Below are positions 14,307 through 15,184 of a DNA stretch of 15,184 bases, piece after piece. Positions within the stretch are counted from its first letter, which is position 1; each line of letters begins with the position of its first letter. The stretch is from Candidatus Tenderia sp. GTDB taxonomy: Bacteria > Pseudomonadota > Gammaproteobacteria > Tenderiales > Tenderiaceae. Made by a program: the position numbers and the translations under genes. Below the pieces are notes generated by a model, which was not told where the DNA came from, did not search any database, and was given only the letters and a program-made list of their open reading frames with translations. The stretch lies in the NCBI GenBank assembly GCA_030148045.1, contig JASBUE010000029.1, positions 1 through 15,184 of the forward strand, read 5' to 3'.

Positions 14307-15184
14307 GCGTATCACGCAAAGGCATCATCCTGGCCGGCGGCTCCGGCACCCGGCTCTATCCGGTGACCCAGGCGGTCTCCAAACAGCTGTTGCCGGTCTA
14401 CGACAAGCCCATGATCTACTATCCCATCTCGGTGTTGTTGTTGGCCGGTATCCGCGACATCCTGATCATCTCCACGCCGCAGGATACGCCCCGCTTCGAG
14501 CAGCTGCTGGGCAACGGCAATCACTGGGGCGTCGACATTCACTACGCCGTGCAGGCGCAACCGGAAGGCCTGGCCCAGGCCTTCCTCATCGGTGAGCAGT
14601 TTATTGGCAACGCCCCCAGCACGCTAATCCTGGGTGACAACATCTTCTACGGCCACGACCTCTCCGAGCTGTTGCAAAATGCCAATGCGCGCACCAGCGG
14701 CGCGAGCGTCTTTTCCTACCCGGTCAGCGACCCGCAACGCTATGGCGTGGTGGAGTTCGACCCGCAGGGCCAGGCCATCTCCATCGAAGAGAAACCCAAA
14801 CAACCCAAATCCCACTACGCCGTCACCGGGCTCTATTTTTATGACAGCCAGGTGATCGACATGGCCAAAAACCTTAAACCGTCGGCCCGCGGCGAACTGG
14901 AAATCACCGACATCAATAAGCTGTACCTAAGCGCGCAACAACTGCAGGTGGAGACCATGAGCCGCGGCATGGCCTGGCTCGACACCGGCACCCACTCCTC
15001 GCTGCTGGAGGCCTCAAGCTTCATCGAGACCATCGAGAAACGCCAGGGCCTCAAGATCGCCTGCCCGGAAGAGATCGCCTTTCGCATGAATTTCATCAGC
15101 GCAGAACAACTGGAGACCCTGGCCGGCCCCTTGATCAACAGCGGTTACGGGGAATATCTGATGCGCATCATCAAGGAGCCGGTG
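14303..15184 (+). CDS. rfbA: Glucose-1-phosphate thymidylyltransferase (3' end beyond window)
   Basis: RfbA/RmlA joins dTTP and glucose 1-phosphate to make dTDP-glucose, the feeding step for RfbB. The 294 visible codons are nearly the whole enzyme, since family members are about 290-295 aa. No stop is reached before the window ends in YGEYLMRIIKEPV. The nucleotide-binding signature LAGGSGTRLYP (10-20), the VSKQLLPVYDKPMIYYP block (25-41) and LGDNIFYG with Asp112 (metal binding) are intact, as is DTGTHSSLLEAS late in the protein. The ATG at 14303 overlaps the rfbB stop by 4 nt, as is common in rml operons. Confidence 0.96.
   Translation, partial: MSVSRKGIILAGGSGTRLYPVTQAVSKQLLPVYDKPMIYYPISVLLLAGIRDILIISTPQDTPRFEQLLGNGNHWGVDIHYAVQAQPEGLAQAFLIGEQFIGNAPSTLILGDNIFYGHDLSELLQNANARTSGASVFSYPVSDPQRYGVVEFDPQGQAISIEEKPKQPKSHYAVTGLYFYDSQVIDMAKNLKPSARGELEITDINKLYLSAQQLQVETMSRGMAWLDTGTHSSLLEASSFIETIEKRQGLKIACPEEIAFRMNFISAEQLETLAGPLINSGYGEYLMRIIKEPV

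Overview
The window looks like a chromosomal piece of a GC-rich gammaproteobacterium. Chromatiales or sulfur-oxidiser-like lineages fit best by gene style, but this is inference. The LPS/lipid A genes (lpxL-like, waaA, kdkA), dTDP-rhamnose genes, a TolC-family protein, tcdA and yigZ all point to a Gram-negative. No plasmid or phage backbone, tRNA, rRNA or CRISPR array is visible. The only mobile-element trace is one small non-coding element.

Left part (1-3985): the 3' end of an unidentified gene; metA (homoserine O-acyltransferase) facing tcdA (tRNA t6A dehydratase), their stop codons sharing one TTAA; a divergent Tag-family DNA glycosylase facing yigZ with a 17-bp tail overlap; then an AT-rich promoter, a small acidic-tailed protein and a strong terminator.

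Middle (3986-6290): thiC on the minus strand, preceded by a clear TPP riboswitch and a plausible promoter. The frame is interrupted by an in-frame amber codon where a conserved Glu is expected. This separates the catalytic barrel (562 aa) from the tail carrying the CX2CX4C cluster cysteines, which stays intact downstream. Divergently, a Pcm-like methyltransferase, a rhodanese and a TolC-family outer membrane protein form a likely operon (6290-8657).

Right part (8742-15184) is an LPS region: an lpxL-like acyltransferase, waaA, kdkA (opposite strand), a DXD glycosyltransferase, a DUF6165 protein, rfbB and rfbA (running off the window end). Together they acylate lipid A, add and phosphorylate Kdo, and begin dTDP-rhamnose synthesis for outer core or O-antigen.

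The most striking structure is a 176-bp palindromic MITE-like element flanked by TTAA duplications between lpxL and waaA. Removing it in silico with one TTAA restores an overlapping lpxL-waaA junction with a strong Shine-Dalgarno and an ATG (MSTAVKPNW...). The element appears to have split the original waaA start from its gene, and its right terminal repeat supplies a replacement ribosome site and ATG (MRVKPNW...). The second notable item is the amber-interrupted thiC.
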